Positions 35,714 through 45,821 of a stretch of DNA of 64,000 nt are shown piece after piece. How positions within the stretch are numbered: position 1 is the first letter of the stretch; each line of letters starts with the position of its first letter. The notes below the pieces were generated by a model. It searched no databases. It worked only from the letters and a program-made list of their open reading frames with translations, and was not told where the DNA came from. Source of the DNA: Alphaproteobacteria bacterium (GTDB lineage: Bacteria; Pseudomonadota; Alphaproteobacteria; UBA8366; GCA-2717185); assembly GCA_040905865.1 (NCBI GenBank), contig JBBDQU010000066.1, forward strand, positions 1 through 64,000. Reading direction: 5' to 3'. Position numbers and translations under genes: made by a program.

Positions 35714-36964
35714 TCACGCCCACAGGCCGGGCGTGTCGATCAGTATTTTCTGGTTCAGCACCGTGCGGTTGGTTCGGCGAAAGGCACGGTGCGCAACAAG
35801 CAGCAGGACGATATCGGCGCGTTCGATCGCGGTGGCGGCGTCGACCAGCGTCACATTGGGCTTGCCGGCCAGAACGGCGGGCAGCTTCTCGATATGCGGC
35901 TCGACCACCAGAATTTCGCCAACCGACATTCCGGCGAGTTCCGCCGTGATTTTCAGCGCCGGGCTTTCACGCAAATCGTCGATGTCGGGTTTGTACGACA
36001 GGCCGAGGCAGGCGATCACCGGGCTCTTGAACCTGTCCGCATGCGCGGTCACTTTGGCGATGACATGCCCCGGCTTGTCGTCGTTGACCAGGCGTGCGGT
36101 GCGGATCAGGCGGGATTGTTCTGGGGCGGAGGAAACGATGAACCAGGGATCGACCGCGATGCAGTGCCCGCCGACACCCGGGCCGGGATTGAGGATATTG
36201 ACGCGCGGGTGCCGGTTCGCCATACGCAGCAATTCCCAGACGTCGATATCGAGATGATCGCAGATCAGCGACAGTTCGTTCGCGAAGGCAATGTTGACAT
36301 CCCGGTATGAATTTTCCGTCAGTTTCGCCAGTTCCGCCGTATTGGCGTCGGTGACCAGGCATTCTCCCTGCAGGAAAATATGGTAGAAATCGACGGCTTT
36401 CGCGGCGCATTCCGGCGTCATGCCGCCGATAATACGATCATTGTCCACGAGTTCGATCAGCACACGCCCGGGCAGCACCCGTTCCGGGCAATAGGCGACA
36501 TTGATATCGGGGTTTTCCTGGCCTTTCGCCGGAAACGTCAGGTCCGGACGCGCCTTCGCGAGCCATGCGGACAACTGCGCCGTTGTGCCGACGGGCGAAG
36601 TCGACTCAAGAATGACCAGCGTGCCGGATTCGAGGACGGGCGCAATCGCATTCGCGGCGGCCTGAACATGTTTCAGGTCCGGCTCGTGGCCGTCCTTGAA
36701 CGGCGTCGGCACGGCGATAACAAAAACGGATGCCGCTTCCGGGGTCGTCGTCGCCCGCAACCGGCCCGTCGCGACGGTACCCTGCACCAGGATGTCCAGG
36801 TCAGGTTCGGTAATATGCACGTTGCCGGCGTTGATTCGCCTGACGACGTCGTCGTTGATTTCGACGCCGACGACCTCGACGCCGCGGCTTGCCAGGACCG
36901 CCGCGGTGGGCAGGCCCACATACCCCAGTCCGACAACGGAAACTTTTTTAATTTCTGTATTCAC
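35714..36964 (-). CDS. wecC: UDP-N-acetyl-D-mannosamine dehydrogenase
   Basis: WecC oxidises UDP-ManNAc twice with NAD+ to UDP-ManNAc uronic acid, a building block of surface polysaccharides. The 416-residue protein has the NAD motif [19 protein letters not shown] (9-27), [24 protein letters not shown], a nucleotide-sugar region YCPERVLPG, and the catalytic cysteine in [13 protein letters not shown]. It overlaps wecB by 17 bases and so receives its substrate from the neighbouring enzyme. It forms a capsule/exopolysaccharide operon with wecB and the glycosyltransferase. Confidence 0.95.
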   Translation of the reverse strand: MNTEIKKVSVVGLGYVGLPTAAVLASRGVEVVGVEINDDVVRRINAGNVHITEPDLDILVQGTVATGRLRATTTPEAASVFVIAVPTPFKDGHEPDLKHVQAAANAIAPVLESGTLVILESTSPVGTTAQLSAWLAKARPDLTFPAKGQENPDINVAYCPERVLPGRVLIELVDNDRIIGGMTPECAAKAVDFYHIFLQGECLVTDANTAELAKLTENSYRDVNIAFANELSLICDHLDIDVWELLRMANRHPRVNILNPGPGVGGHCIAVDPWFIVSSAPEQSRLIRTARLVNDDKPGHVIAKVTAHADRFKSPVIACLGLSYKPDIDDLRESPALKITAELAGMSVGEILVVEPHIEKLPAVLAGKPNVTLVDAATAIERADIVLLLVAHRAFRRTNRTVLNQKILIDTPGLWA

Positions 36965-38072
36965 AGCGTAACCTTTCGACTATGCGTTCCGCGGCGCGCC
37001 CGTCGCCGAAGGGGTTATGGGCGCGGGCCATTCTGTCATATTCCGATTCCGAATCGAGCAGTTGAGTGGCGTTGGCGACGATCTGGGCGCTGTCGGCCCC
37101 GACCAGCCTCGATGTCCCGGCCTGAACCGCTTCCGGGCGCTCCGTTTTATCGCGCATGACCAGAACGGGTTTGCCGAGCGACGGGGCCTCCTCCTGGATG
37201 CCGCCGGAATCGGTCAGGATCAGATAGGACCTGTCCATAAGGTAGACGAACGGCAGGTAGTCCTGCGGCGGCAGCAGATGGACGCGTTCCGCATTGCCCA
37301 GGATACGGCTTACCGGTTCCTGGACATTGGGGTTCAGGTGCACCGGATAGATGATCTGAACGTCGTCGCGCTCCGCCAGCGTCGCCAGGGCCCGGCAGAT
37401 ATTCTCCATGCCGGGGCCGAAACTCTCCCTGCGGTGGCCGGTCACGAGAATGAGCCTGCGAGCCGGGTCGATGACGGAACCGAAGCGTTCCGCGAATTCG
37501 CGGCCTCTCGGACCGGTACGGACTTCCTCCACCACGTCGAGCAGGGCATCGATAACCGTATTTCCCGTGACCTCGATTGAGTCGGGCGGGATGCCTTCCC
37601 GCAGCAGATTGTCGCGGGATGCCGTCGTCGGCGGAAAGTGCAGCCGGGCCAGCGCGCTGGTCAGCTTGCGGTTCCCTTCTTCGGGCCAGGGCGCGTACAT
37701 GTCGCCGGTGCGCAGCCCGGCCTCGACATGGGCAACCGCAACCTTGCTGTAATAAGCCGCCAAAGCAGCGGCGAAGGTAGTCGTCGTGTCGCCCTGGACG
37801 ACGACGTAGTCGGGCGTGAACCTGCTGATGACCTCCAGAACGCCATCCAGCGCCGCGGCGGTGATCCCGGCCAGTGTCTGCCGGTCGCGCATAAGATTGA
37901 GGTCGTCATCGGGGACGATGCCGAACAGGTCGAGAACCTGGTCGAGCATTTCACGGTGCTGGGCGGTAACACAGACCCGGGCCTCGATATCCGGCGCCGC
38001 GGCGAGGGCCTTGACAACTGGCGCGAGTTTTATGGCTTCAGGCCGGGTCCCGAAAACCGTAAGTACTTTCAT
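36948..38072 (-). CDS. wecB: UDP-N-acetylglucosamine 2-epimerase (non-hydrolysing)
   Basis: WecB converts UDP-GlcNAc to UDP-ManNAc in the cytosol. The 374-residue protein shows [15 protein letters not shown] at the start, [70 protein letters not shown] and [20 protein letters not shown], all family hallmarks including the UDP- and allosteric-site residues. A GGAG lies before its ATG. It follows the glycosyltransferase by 50 bases and overlaps wecC. Confidence 0.96.
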   Translation of the reverse strand: MKVLTVFGTRPEAIKLAPVVKALAAAPDIEARVCVTAQHREMLDQVLDLFGIVPDDDLNLMRDRQTLAGITAAALDGVLEVISRFTPDYVVVQGDTTTTFAAALAAYYSKVAVAHVEAGLRTGDMYAPWPEEGNRKLTSALARLHFPPTTASRDNLLREGIPPDSIEVTGNTVIDALLDVVEEVRTGPRGREFAERFGSVIDPARRLILVTGHRRESFGPGMENICRALATLAERDDVQIIYPVHLNPNVQEPVSRILGNAERVHLLPPQDYLPFVYLMDRSYLILTDSGGIQEEAPSLGKPVLVMRDKTERPEAVQAGTSRLVGADSAQIVANATQLLDSESEYDRMARAHNPFGDGRAAERIVERLRCEYRN

Positions 38073-38122
38073 CGGAAACTCCGAACGACTTTGGTTGAGG
38101 ATATGCGGTGCTTCACGGTCAG

Positions 38123-39337
38123 TCAGGCACGCCCCAGGACCCTGTCATAAACGGCCTGATAGCCGCTTACACTCGCGGTCCAGTTCCTTTCCTCTTCAAC
38201 GAAACGCCTGCCAGCATCAAGAATCGTCGGCAATGTATCGCGGGATGTTGCTATTTGCACGATTTTTTCCGTCAGGTCCCTTTCGTCGCCGGCCCGGAAC
38301 ATGAACCCGGTTTCGCCGTTCCGGATCAACTCCTTGTGGCCGCCGACATCGGATGCCAGAAACGCATTTTTTTGCGCCATGGCTTCCAGCGGCTTCAGCG
38401 GTGTCACCAGATCCGTCAGGCGGGTCGGGTGCCGCGCATAGACGAGCAGATCGACCAGAGTATAGTAGCGATTGACCTCCGCCTGCGGCACCCTGCCGGT
38501 AAAGATGACCCTGTCCGAAACGCCCAGCCGGGACGCCTGCGCCTTCAGGGCTTCTTCCATCGGGCCGCCCCCGACAAGGAGCAGCATCACATTGTCCAGC
38601 CTGGCGGCAATGTCGGGCAGCGCGCCGACGACGAGGTCAAGCCCTTCATAGGCATAGAACGAGCCGATGAAGCCGAGCACGAATTTCCCGTCGAGGCCGA
38701 GGCCGGCCAACAGCGCGTCATCCCGCGGCGTATCGGCGACGAAACTTTCTATATCGACCGCGTTCGGGATCAGGGAAATTTTCGACGCCGGGATACCCCG
38801 CGCGATCAGGTCTTTCCGCAGCCCGTCGCAGATCGTTGTGACCGCATCCACATTGCGAGCGGCGTAAGTTTCGAGGCCACGCGTCAGGCGGTAGCGCAGG
38901 CTTCCTTCGATCGTATCGCCGGCGGTTACCGCGGCATCTTCCCAGAAGGCACGGATTTCATAGACGACGGGCAATCCGTGGCGTTTTGCGGCCCGCATTG
39001 CCGGAATGGCGTTCAGGGCGGGTGAACTGGCCTGTATGATGTCGGGTTTTTCCTGTTCGGCCACCTGTTCGATAACTCGGGTCGTCAGGCGCATCTGGTC
39101 AAAATCGCGGATCACCGGCAGGCGCGCCACCAGACCCTGTTTCTGGAACGTCCGGTGATATTCGAAACCGCCGAATGTCTCCACCGGCGCTTCGGCCGCC
39201 GTATGGCGGGGCGTCGTCACATGGACGGTTTGCCAGCCGCGTTTGCGCTGTTCGCGCAATATCGCCATGGACCGGAACACATAGCCGCTGTGGAGGGGCA
39301 GCGAATGATCGTAAACATGAAGGATCTTGATGCTCAT
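38123..39337 (-). CDS. Glycosyltransferase family 4, exosortase/PEP-CTERM-associated type
   Basis: A 404-residue GT-B glycosyltransferase. The N-terminus [20 protein letters not shown], then RSMAIL and a VHVTTPRH segment, resembles the Daro_2409-type transferases linked to exosortase A polysaccharide loci (TIGR04063, as I recall it). The C-terminal half has the usual donor site: [42 protein letters not shown] and [17 protein letters not shown]. The ATG at 39337 has AGGGA 7 bases upstream. It heads the wecB-wecC operon, so it likely transfers a sugar during exopolysaccharide assembly. No exosortase gene is in the window. Confidence 0.87.
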   Translation of the reverse strand: MSIKILHVYDHSLPLHSGYVFRSMAILREQRKRGWQTVHVTTPRHTAAEAPVETFGGFEYHRTFQKQGLVARLPVIRDFDQMRLTTRVIEQVAEQEKPDIIQASSPALNAIPAMRAAKRHGLPVVYEIRAFWEDAAVTAGDTIEGSLRYRLTRGLETYAARNVDAVTTICDGLRKDLIARGIPASKISLIPNAVDIESFVADTPRDDALLAGLGLDGKFVLGFIGSFYAYEGLDLVVGALPDIAARLDNVMLLLVGGGPMEEALKAQASRLGVSDRVIFTGRVPQAEVNRYYTLVDLLVYARHPTRLTDLVTPLKPLEAMAQKNAFLASDVGGHKELIRNGETGFMFRAGDERDLTEKIVQIATSRDTLPTILDAGRRFVEEERNWTASVSGYQAVYDRVLGRA

Positions 39338-39635
39338 TGCAGATCCCTGGGGTTCTGTCGCGTTGCCGGTTCGACAGACGCCGGAACTGATTTTGTTGAA
39401 AGCACGGGCATTACGGAACTGGTTCAATCGGGAATCTGCAACATGTCGGAGGCCACGGCGCGAACCCGCAATGCGGTTCGTTCAGTGATAAGGATAGGCT
39501 GAAACCGTTACGATGTAATTTACAATAAATGCCGTTGCCGCGCTTGCTTTTTGTTTTCCTGTCCGAATTACGGCCGCAGTCGTTGGCGCCGCAAGATTTA
39601 CCTGCAGCGCCAGTCCCTGTTCCGTTGCCGCAGGG
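39338..39635. other. 298-bp intergenic region upstream of the glycosyltransferase operon
   Basis: It must carry the minus-strand promoter of the glycosyltransferase-wecB-wecC operon. A short AT-rich patch at about 39505-39535 is the likeliest place. I see no gene, clear hairpin terminator for the stress-protein gene, or repeat here. Confidence 0.4.
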
Positions 39636-40502
39636 TCAGTGCGCCATGAATACAGGCAGGTTGCCTTCGTCCAGGATATACCGGGTGACGCCGCCGAAGA
39701 TGTATTCGCGCAAGCGGCTGTGGCTGTATGCGCCCATGACAAGCATGTCCGCGGTCGAGTCGGTCGCCGCCTCCAGAAGGACTTCGCCGACCGGCCGGTC
39801 ATTGACCTCCACAACGCGCGTTTGGCTGGAAACTCCGTGCCAGGCCAGATATTTCTTGAGTTCATCGCCGCCGGGGCCCGGCAGATCGCCCTCGTTTCCC
39901 GTGACCACCGTGACGGACCCGGCAGCTTTCAGAAAGGGCATGGCGGCGCCGACCGCACGGGCGGATTCGGCGCTGCCATTCCAGGCAATCATGATCCGGT
40001 CGCCGAGGCTGCTTCGCGGTGTCGGAGACGCCAGTAACAGGGGCCGCCCGCTGTGCAACAGAGCGGCCTCGAAGGCGACTTCATTTTCGACCGTTCCCTC
40101 CGATGAATCGCGCGACGCGATGACGAGATCGGCCAGCCGCCCGCAGGCTTCGGTGTTCTGGTCCGCATTGCCGACGATTTCGCGCCAGGAGCAGGTCGCA
40201 GCGGTCGATCCGGACGGCGCATCGGCGAGGGTGATCGCTTCGCGATCGCGCCAGGCATCGAACGCTGACCGCGCCTTGTGTGACCGGTTGACGTTTTCTT
40301 CCTCCGCCCGCTGGATAGATTCATCCACCAGCGCGCCGGAAATACCTTCACCCATATACGGTATCGCATCGCGCGGGTCGGTTCGCAGGAATGTCGTGTC
40401 GACATGGGCGTTGAACCGTTTTGCGACGGCGGCGGCGGTCGCAAAAACCGTATCGTCCGCCTTGCCGCCGGTTAAAGGCGCGAATATTACCCTGATTGTC
40501 AT
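39636..40502 (-). CDS. Universal stress protein, tandem UspA domains
   Basis: A 288-residue protein with two Usp folds. The N-terminal one starts MTIRVIFAPLTGGKADDTVF and is diverged. The C-terminal one starts RIMIAWNGSAESARAVGAAM and keeps the ATP-binding motif G-x2-G-x9-G-(S/T)-like MGAYSHSRLREYIFGGVTR. Tandem Usp proteins are cytosolic and induced by starvation, low oxygen or redox stress. It stands alone on the minus strand. Confidence 0.9.
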   Translation of the reverse strand: MTIRVIFAPLTGGKADDTVFATAAAVAKRFNAHVDTTFLRTDPRDAIPYMGEGISGALVDESIQRAEEENVNRSHKARSAFDAWRDREAITLADAPSGSTAATCSWREIVGNADQNTEACGRLADLVIASRDSSEGTVENEVAFEAALLHSGRPLLLASPTPRSSLGDRIMIAWNGSAESARAVGAAMPFLKAAGSVTVVTGNEGDLPGPGGDELKKYLAWHGVSSQTRVVEVNDRPVGEVLLEAATDSTADMLVMGAYSHSRLREYIFGGVTRYILDEGNLPVFMAH

Positions 40503-40603
40503 CTCACTGCTCCTTATTAATCTTCTGCTTCGGAATTACCGGGGAACGGGCCGGCACACCGCGATGATCTATATCATGCGACGCGAACTCTATGATGGTA
40601 ATG

Positions 40604-41149
40604 CTAATTTGCGAGCTTGACGAGCTTGGCCTGTGCCGACCGGACAGGTTCGCCATCGCGAATGCGCGTAAAGACGAGGTCCATGCCGGCGCCGCTCATG
40701 GTGCGGGCGTAACTCTGCATTTCATAGGTGCCGTCGCCGGAAATGGTCAAGATATAGGTGGTCATTGTGTGCTCTTCGATTCGGGCCCAGACATAGGGGT
40801 TCCCCGCCAGGGGATCTCCCGACGGGGTGCCCCGAAACACGCCTGGCTGGCCCGCCGGCGAAAAGTTGACCGTCTGCGCCTTTCGCTTGATCTTCGGGTC
40901 GTTCGGGCTGCCGCCGCGGATGACCGTCGTCCAGGTGACGCTGAATCCGCCGCCGCTCGGCCCGATGACTACATCGAGGTCCCGAACCGTGCTGCCGAAA
41001 TACAGGCTGTCGCGGTTTTCCGCATAGCCGCTGCCCTGAAAGGTTCCGTAAAACGTTTCGGGCGACAGGTTTTCGGCACGGGCGACGCCGAGCGACGCCA
41101 GAAAAAGGCCCGCGGCGATTACCGGCCACAGCACACGAGGATATTTCAC
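40604..41149 (-). CDS. Secreted hypothetical protein
   Basis: The 181-residue product has a signal peptide (MKYPRVLWPVIAAGLFLASL, cleavage after ARA about residue 25), then a likely beta-rich mature domain: FYGTFQGSGYAENRDSLYFG, DVVIGPSGGGFSVTWTTVIR, and YILTISGDGTYEMQSYARTM. It has no cysteines in the mature part. It should be periplasmic or surface-exposed. It follows hemF by 28 bases on the same strand and may be cotranscribed with trmL and hemF. I do not recognise the family. Confidence 0.72.
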   Translation of the reverse strand: MKYPRVLWPVIAAGLFLASLGVARAENLSPETFYGTFQGSGYAENRDSLYFGSTVRDLDVVIGPSGGGFSVTWTTVIRGGSPNDPKIKRKAQTVNFSPAGQPGVFRGTPSGDPLAGNPYVWARIEEHTMTTYILTISGDGTYEMQSYARTMSGAGMDLVFTRIRDGEPVRSAQAKLVKLAN

Positions 41150-41177
41150 GATCGGGGATCTCCTTCGCCGTTGGGAC

Positions 41178-42059
41178 TCATGGCCAGCGGACTTCCGGTG
41201 GCATTGACATCAGGATAGCCTCGGTATTGCCGCCGGTCATCAGGCCGAACCGCGTGCCACGATCATACAGAAGGTTGAATTCCACGTAGCGGCCGCGCCG
41301 GATGAGCTGGTGCTCACGCTCCGCATCGGTCCACGGTTCGTTCATATGGCGGCGAACAATCGGCACATAGGTCTCGATAAAGGCGCGTCCGACATCCTGC
41401 GTGAAAGCGAAATCGGCCTCCCAGTCCCCGGTGTTGAGCCGATCATAGAATATCCCGCCCACGCCGCGCGGCTCTTTGCGGTGCTTCAGGAAAAAATACT
41501 CATCGCACCACTTCCTGAACCGGGGGTAGTACGCCGGATCGTGCCGGTCGCAGGCGCCTCTCATGCCTGCATGGAACGCGGCGGTGTCCGCGTCGTCCGG
41601 CACCATCGGGGTCAGGTCCGCGCCGCCGCCAAACCAGCCTTCCGCCGTGACGATATGGCGCGTGTTCATGTGAACCGCCGGTACCCGCGGGGAGCGAAGA
41701 TGCGCCACCAGTGAAACTCCGGATGCCCAGAAACTTCCGTCTTCCGCCGCGCCGGGAATTTCCTTGCGGAACGCCTCGGAGAATGTGCCCGTCACGGTGG
41801 AAATATTGACGCCGACCTTCTCGAAGACCCGCCCCCGCATGACCGACATTTCGCCGCCGCCGCTCTGGATACCGCCACTGTCTTCGGCGTTGCGGTTCCA
41901 GGGGGTGCGCTCGAAACGACCCGGCGCGGCGCTGTCGCCGGTCATCGCGTCCTCGATTGCCTCGAACTCCGCGCAAATCCGGTCGCGCAGTTTGGCGAAC
42001 CAGGTGCTGGCCCGGTTCTTTTGTTCGTCACGCATCGCCTGTTCCGTCGTCTCCTGCAT
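41178..42059 (-). CDS. hemF: Coproporphyrinogen III oxidase, oxygen-dependent
   Basis: HemF decarboxylates coproporphyrinogen III to protoporphyrinogen IX with O2 in haem synthesis. The protein (293 residues from 42059) contains [20 protein letters not shown] with [56 protein letters not shown] and [20 protein letters not shown], all strongly conserved. The start is uncertain between ATGs at 42059 and 42035; both overlap the 3' end of trmL. Haem supply fits the nearby cytochrome bc1 genes. Confidence 0.95.
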   Translation of the reverse strand: MQETTEQAMRDEQKNRASTWFAKLRDRICAEFEAIEDAMTGDSAAPGRFERTPWNRNAEDSGGIQSGGGEMSVMRGRVFEKVGVNISTVTGTFSEAFRKEIPGAAEDGSFWASGVSLVAHLRSPRVPAVHMNTRHIVTAEGWFGGGADLTPMVPDDADTAAFHAGMRGACDRHDPAYYPRFRKWCDEYFFLKHRKEPRGVGGIFYDRLNTGDWEADFAFTQDVGRAFIETYVPIVRRHMNEPWTDAEREHQLIRRGRYVEFNLLYDRGTRFGLMTGGNTEAILMSMPPEVRWP

Positions 42060-42507
42060 GGCGTGGAAATCCGTCGGTTTGCCGCATCGCCTCACCCAAC
42101 ACCATCGCCGCCGCCAACGCAATGTTCAACGACCGGGCGGCCGGCGCCATCGGTATCCGCAAGCGGGCATCCGCCATGTCATGGACGTAATCGGGCACGC
42201 CGGCGCTTTCGCTGCCCAACAGCAGCGTGTCATCCGGGTGAAACGCGAAATCCGTAAAGGCGGTTGTCCCCTTTGTCGTCAGAAGGACGAGCCGACCCCG
42301 GGGGGCACGACAATAAGCCTCCCAGGAGGCATGCCGCTCCATTGCGACTCCATCGAGGTAATCCATGCCCGCGCGCCGCAGCCGGGCACTGGACCATACA
42401 AAGCCGCAGGGTTCGATGATGTCCGCTGCGATACCGGTACAGGCGGCGAGCCGCAGGATCGTACCGGTATTCTGGGGTATATCCGGCTGGAAAAGGGCTA
42501 TACGCAT
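42028..42507 (-). CDS. trmL: tRNA (cytidine(34)-2'-O)-methyltransferase
   Basis: TrmL is a small SPOUT enzyme that 2'-O-methylates the wobble base of leucine tRNAs. The 159-residue product has [20 protein letters not shown] at the start and the knotted SAM site [20 protein letters not shown] followed by [19 protein letters not shown]. It overlaps hemF by about 32 bases and is divergent from petABC, with a 305-bp gap between the starts. Confidence 0.94.
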   Translation of the reverse strand: MRIALFQPDIPQNTGTILRLAACTGIAADIIEPCGFVWSSARLRRAGMDYLDGVAMERHASWEAYCRAPRGRLVLLTTKGTTAFTDFAFHPDDTLLLGSESAGVPDYVHDMADARLRIPMAPAARSLNIALAAAMVLGEAMRQTDGFPRHAGDDGTGDA

Positions 42508-42722
42508 TACGGTTCCGAATTAATGGACGATGCCGCGGCCGCGGCAGGCGTGACCGATCCGGATACGGACTGTCTTGGCGTTCCCGCCTTTTCATTCATT
42601 GCGAATCGCATTATAGGACACGGGGCTGGTGGGTCACGTTCGCGTTTCAGGCGTTGTTAACGACTTCACAAGGATACTCTGCGACCTACTGTCGCGGGTT
42701 GCGCGAGATTGTTGCGTTATTT

Positions 42723-42750
42723 TTGCTTCGTGCAGCAAGTCGGTTATGAT
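42723..42750 (+). promoter_or_regulatory. Probable sigma-70 promoter of petABC
   Basis: TTGCTT (42723-42728) and TATGAT (42745-42750) are 16 bases apart and 62 bases ahead of the Rieske start at 42813. They lie in the 305-bp gap (42508-42812) between trmL and petA; the rest of that gap shows no gene or clear repeat. Confidence 0.5.
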
Positions 42751-42812
42751 GGCCGCGATTTGGCGTGTAGATCGTTCCGGTTAAGCGGGCGATGTATGAT
42801 GAGGGGGAAAGC

Positions 42813-43358
42813 ATGGCGGATAATGCGGCGACGTCGGGCGACGAAGGCGTCGAACGGCGTGATTTTCTCGTGCTTGCGGCGGGCGCGATGGGCGTGGTCG
42901 GCACGGCGAGTTTTGTATGGCCGCTGATCGATTCCATGAACCCCTCTGCGGAAGTGCTGGCGCTTTCCACCGTTGAGGTAAATCTGGAACCGATTCCTGC
43001 CGGGCAGGCAATTACGGTCGTCTGGCAGGGCAAGCCGGTATTCGTCCGGCACCGGACTGAAGAGGAAATCAAGCAGGCAGCGGAAGTCGTGGTAGCGGAC
43101 CTGCGCGATCCGGAGCCTGATTCCGCGCGGGTGGAAAGGCCGGAATGGCTGGTCATGATCGGGTTGTGCACCCATCTCGGCTGCATTCCGCTGGGACAGA
43201 AATCGACGGATCCGCAAGGCGAATTCGGCGGCTGGTTCTGCCCGTGTCACGGATCGCATTACGATACGGCCGGTCGTATCCGAAAGGGCCCGGCGCCGAC
43301 GAACCTGCCGGTTCCGCCGTATTCGTTCGTCAGTGACACAACAATCCTTATCGGGTAG
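42813..43358 (+). CDS. petA: Ubiquinol-cytochrome c reductase iron-sulfur (Rieske) subunit
   Basis: The Rieske protein passes electrons from ubiquinol to cytochrome c1 in the bc1 complex. The 181-residue product has a twin-arginine N-terminus ([16 protein letters not shown]) and a single membrane anchor, then the 2Fe-2S motifs [10 protein letters not shown] and CPCHGSHYD, with the two Cys and two His ligands plus the disulfide pair. I chose the ATG at 42813 because GAGGGGGAAAGC precedes it; one at 42792 is in frame. It is first in petABC. Confidence 0.96.
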   Translation: MADNAATSGDEGVERRDFLVLAAGAMGVVGTASFVWPLIDSMNPSAEVLALSTVEVNLEPIPAGQAITVVWQGKPVFVRHRTEEEIKQAAEVVVADLRDPEPDSARVERPEWLVMIGLCTHLGCIPLGQKSTDPQGEFGGWFCPCHGSHYDTAGRIRKGPAPTNLPVPPYSFVSDTTILIG

Positions 43359-43367
43359 GGGGAGTCG

Positions 43368-44651
43368 ATGCGTTCCGATTCACAGTGGAAGAACCCGGTG
43401 ATCCGTTGGGTCGACGATCGTCTACCGATCTTCACGTATATGGACCACGAGTATCAACAGTTTCCGATGCCGAAGAACCTGAACTATTTCTGGAACTTCG
43501 GTGCGCTCGCCTCGATTGTCCTGGTGGTTATGGTCGTGACCGGGATCATTCTTGCGATGCAATACACGCCGCATGTCGATCATGCCTTTGAAAGTCTGGA
43601 GCGTATCCGGCGCGATGTGAATTACGGTTGGCTGATCCAGTACATTCACATGAACGGGGCGTCGATGTTCTTCATCGTCGTTTATATTCATATGTTCCGA
43701 GGCCTATATTACGGTTCCTACAAGGCGCCGCGAGAGCTGTTATGGATGCTGGGTGTCGTTATCCTGCTCCTGATGATGGCGACGGCATTTATGGGCTACG
43801 TGCTGCCCTGGGGCCAGATGAGCTACTGGGGCGCGACGGTCATCACCAACCTGTTCTCGGCCATTCCCATCGTCGGCGACGGGATCGTGACATTGCTGTG
43901 GGGCGGGTTTTCCGTGGAAAATCCGACGCTGAACCGGTTTTTCTCGCTGCATTACCTGCTGCCGTTCGTCCTGTTTGCGGTGGTCGGGCTGCATGTGGTG
44001 GCGTTGCATGTCTCGAAATCGAACAATCCCGACGGGATCGAGATGAACGGGCCGCAGGATTCGGTGCCGTTCCATCCGTATTTCACGGCCAAGGATTCGG
44101 TCGGAGTGGGTGTCTTCCTGTTGGTTTTCGCCTTCTTCGTGTTCTACGCACCTAATTTCTTTGGCGAACCGGACAATTACATCGAAGCGAACCCGCTGCA
44201 GACGCCGCCGCATATCGTGCCGGAATGGTATTTCCTCCCCTTCTACGCGATCTTGCGGTCGATTGATTTTGACGTACTGTTCATTCCGGCGAAGCTGATG
44301 GGCGTGCTGATGATGTTCGGATCGATCCTGATCCTGTTCATTCTGCCCTGGCTGGACACGGCGAAGGTTCGCAGCGCGAAATACCGGCCGATCTACAAGT
44401 TCGTGTTCTGGGTCTTCGTCATCGATTGTCTGGCTCTGGGATGGTGCGGGGCGCAACCGGCGGAGGGCATTGCGCTGATCGTCAGCAAGGTATCGACCTT
44501 CTACTATTTCTTCCATTTCCTGATTGTGATGCCGGTGCTTGGCAAGATCGAGACGCCTTTGCCGGTGCCGACAAGTATCAGTCAGGCCGTCACCGGCGGC
44601 GGTGGCGGCGCCGCAGCAGGGTCTACGGCTGCCAAGATGGAGAAATCGTAA
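43368..44651 (+). CDS. petB: Cytochrome b of the bc1 complex
   Basis: Cytochrome b carries both haems b and the quinol-oxidising and quinone-reducing sites. The 427-residue protein has eight helices, GNFWNFG-like [18 protein letters not shown], haem-ligand histidines in helix B and D regions ([37 protein letters not shown]), the Qo-site motif [14 protein letters not shown], and [20 protein letters not shown]. It starts 9 bases after petA and its TAA shares one base with the petC ATG. Confidence 0.97.
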   Translation: MRSDSQWKNPVIRWVDDRLPIFTYMDHEYQQFPMPKNLNYFWNFGALASIVLVVMVVTGIILAMQYTPHVDHAFESLERIRRDVNYGWLIQYIHMNGASMFFIVVYIHMFRGLYYGSYKAPRELLWMLGVVILLLMMATAFMGYVLPWGQMSYWGATVITNLFSAIPIVGDGIVTLLWGGFSVENPTLNRFFSLHYLLPFVLFAVVGLHVVALHVSKSNNPDGIEMNGPQDSVPFHPYFTAKDSVGVGVFLLVFAFFVFYAPNFFGEPDNYIEANPLQTPPHIVPEWYFLPFYAILRSIDFDVLFIPAKLMGVLMMFGSILILFILPWLDTAKVRSAKYRPIYKFVFWVFVIDCLALGWCGAQPAEGIALIVSKVSTFYYFFHFLIVMPVLGKIETPLPVPTSISQAVTGGGGGAAAGSTAAKMEKS

Positions 44652-45409
44652 TGCGCAAGGCGATTGTTACCCTGATCTCGGCGGCGGTGTTCGGTGCGGC
44701 CGGCCAGGCCATGGCTGTTGGCGGAGTCGAAATTCCAGAACAGGACTGGTCGTTCGAAGGCCCGTTTGGAACATATGACCGGGCGTCGGCTCAGCGCGGC
44801 TTGCAGATATACAAGGAAGTCTGCGCCGGCTGTCACAGCCTCAACATGCTCTATTACCGGAACCTGATGGATATCGGATACAGCGAGGCGGCAGTCAAGG
44901 CGTTTGCCGCCGAACACGAAGTCCAGGACGGACCGAATGACGAAGGCGAAATGTTTATGCGGCCGGCCCTGCCGTCCGACCGTTTGGTGAAACCGTTTGC
45001 GAACGAACAGGCGGCCCGCGCGGCCAATGGCGGGGCGCTTCCGCCGGATCTTTCGCTTATGGTCGAAGCCCGTGTCGGTGGTCCCGATTATCTTTACGCA
45101 TTGCTGACCGGTTATACCGATCCGCCTTCAGACGTAACGGTAATGGAAGGCATGAGCTACAATGCCTATTTCCCCGGGCACCAGATTGCAATGTCGCCAC
45201 CTCTCTTCGAAGGTGGCGTCGAATTCGCCGACGGCACGGCGGCAACGGTGGAACAAATGGCAAGGGACGTCACGACCTTCCTCGCCTGGGCGTCGGAGCC
45301 GAATATGGAAGAGCGCAAGGCGATGGGATTCAAGGTGATGCTGTTCCTCATCGTATTCTGCGGGCTGCTGATTGCCGTAAAACGCAAGGTCTGGGCGAAC
45401 GTCCACTAA
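44651..45409 (+). CDS. petC: Cytochrome c1
   Basis: Cytochrome c1 accepts electrons from the Rieske centre and gives them to soluble or membrane cytochrome c. The 252-residue product starts with a signal peptide ([20 protein letters not shown], cut after AMA), has the haem c motif VCAGCHSLN (about residue 56), ALPPDLSLMVEAR, a methionine-ligand region FPGHQIAMSPPLF, and a C-terminal membrane anchor (VMLFLIVFCGLLIAVKR). The ATG at 44651 overlaps petB by one base. A strong terminator follows. Confidence 0.96.
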   Translation: MRKAIVTLISAAVFGAAGQAMAVGGVEIPEQDWSFEGPFGTYDRASAQRGLQIYKEVCAGCHSLNMLYYRNLMDIGYSEAAVKAFAAEHEVQDGPNDEGEMFMRPALPSDRLVKPFANEQAARAANGGALPPDLSLMVEARVGGPDYLYALLTGYTDPPSDVTVMEGMSYNAYFPGHQIAMSPPLFEGGVEFADGTAATVEQMARDVTTFLAWASEPNMEERKAMGFKVMLFLIVFCGLLIAVKRKVWANVH

Positions 45410-45431
45410 CACCCGGTCATTGCAAAATATT

Positions 45432-45465
45432 AAAGGGTCGCGAAGCAGTTCGCGGCCCTTTTTTT
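45432..45465 (+). terminator. Rho-independent terminator of petABC
   Basis: AAAGGGTCGCGAA (45432-45444) pairs with TTCGCGGCCCTTT (45449-45461), one G-U wobble, loop GCAG, followed by seven Ts (45459-45465). It begins 22 bases after the cytochrome c1 stop. Confidence 0.92.
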
Positions 45466-45506
45466 ATTGGCTGTCCCGAATTGGCGGCAACGGTAAGTAC
45501 AGAGGG

Positions 45507-45570
45507 GGGGAATCCGGCTCAAGAGGAGAGGGTCACATGGCGTGACCTGAGGGAGTGAACCGGATTCCCC
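45507..45570. ncRNA. Candidate structured RNA: nested 64-nt hairpin
   Basis: A 15-base outer stem (GGGGAATCCGGCTCA at 45507-45521 with TGAACCGGATTCCCC at 45556-45570, one mismatch) encloses an inner 6-base stem (GGTCAC at 45531-45536, GTGACC at 45542-45547) around loop ATGGC. The two 8-9 base internal-loop strands are both purine-rich (AGAGGAGAG and TGAGGGAG). It lies between the petABC terminator and an LLM oxidoreductase, inside a 412-bp gap. It does not match SRP RNA (no GGAAG tetraloop motif) or tmRNA. Orientation is unknown. It could be a small RNA, a leader element or a remnant of a transposon end. Confidence 0.4.
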
Positions 45571-45713
45571 GACCGGCCAGGCAGAAAGTGTGGCTAGCAC
45601 CTTCGGTTACGCGCCCATGCCGGTTTCTTGGCTATTGTTCAACGTGTTGTCCGTTGCGGGCTCCTTTCGTCAATTCGACAGTATCGGGACCGTACCAACT
45701 GAATTATGCTAAT

Positions 45714-45732
45714 GCAAGTGATTATCATTAAC
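45714..45732. promoter_or_regulatory. Fur-box-like sequence
   Basis: GCAAGTGATTATCATTAAC matches the classical 19-base Fur consensus at about 14 positions. It is 89 bases upstream of the LLM oxidoreductase start and within an AT-rich stretch. In alphaproteobacteria Fur-type sites can belong to Fur, Mur or Irr regulators, so iron control of the next gene is only a suggestion. Confidence 0.3.
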
Positions 45733-45821
45733 GAAAAAGAATAAATCTGGATTTATTGCCGTCCGGGGCCCGCACCGGGTTAAGGTGCTCCCGGGGGGAA
45801 ACGGAATAGAGGAATGGGCGT

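Noticed and set aside
45507-45570. SRP (4.5S) RNA or 6S RNA at the nested hairpin
   Set aside because: The GGAAG-type tip of SRP RNA is absent, and the length and end pairing do not fit 6S RNA.
45555-45731. GTG-started frame of 58 codons in the gap after petABC
   Set aside because: GAGGGA directly abuts the GTG, the frame begins inside a hairpin arm, and the protein has no recognisable features.
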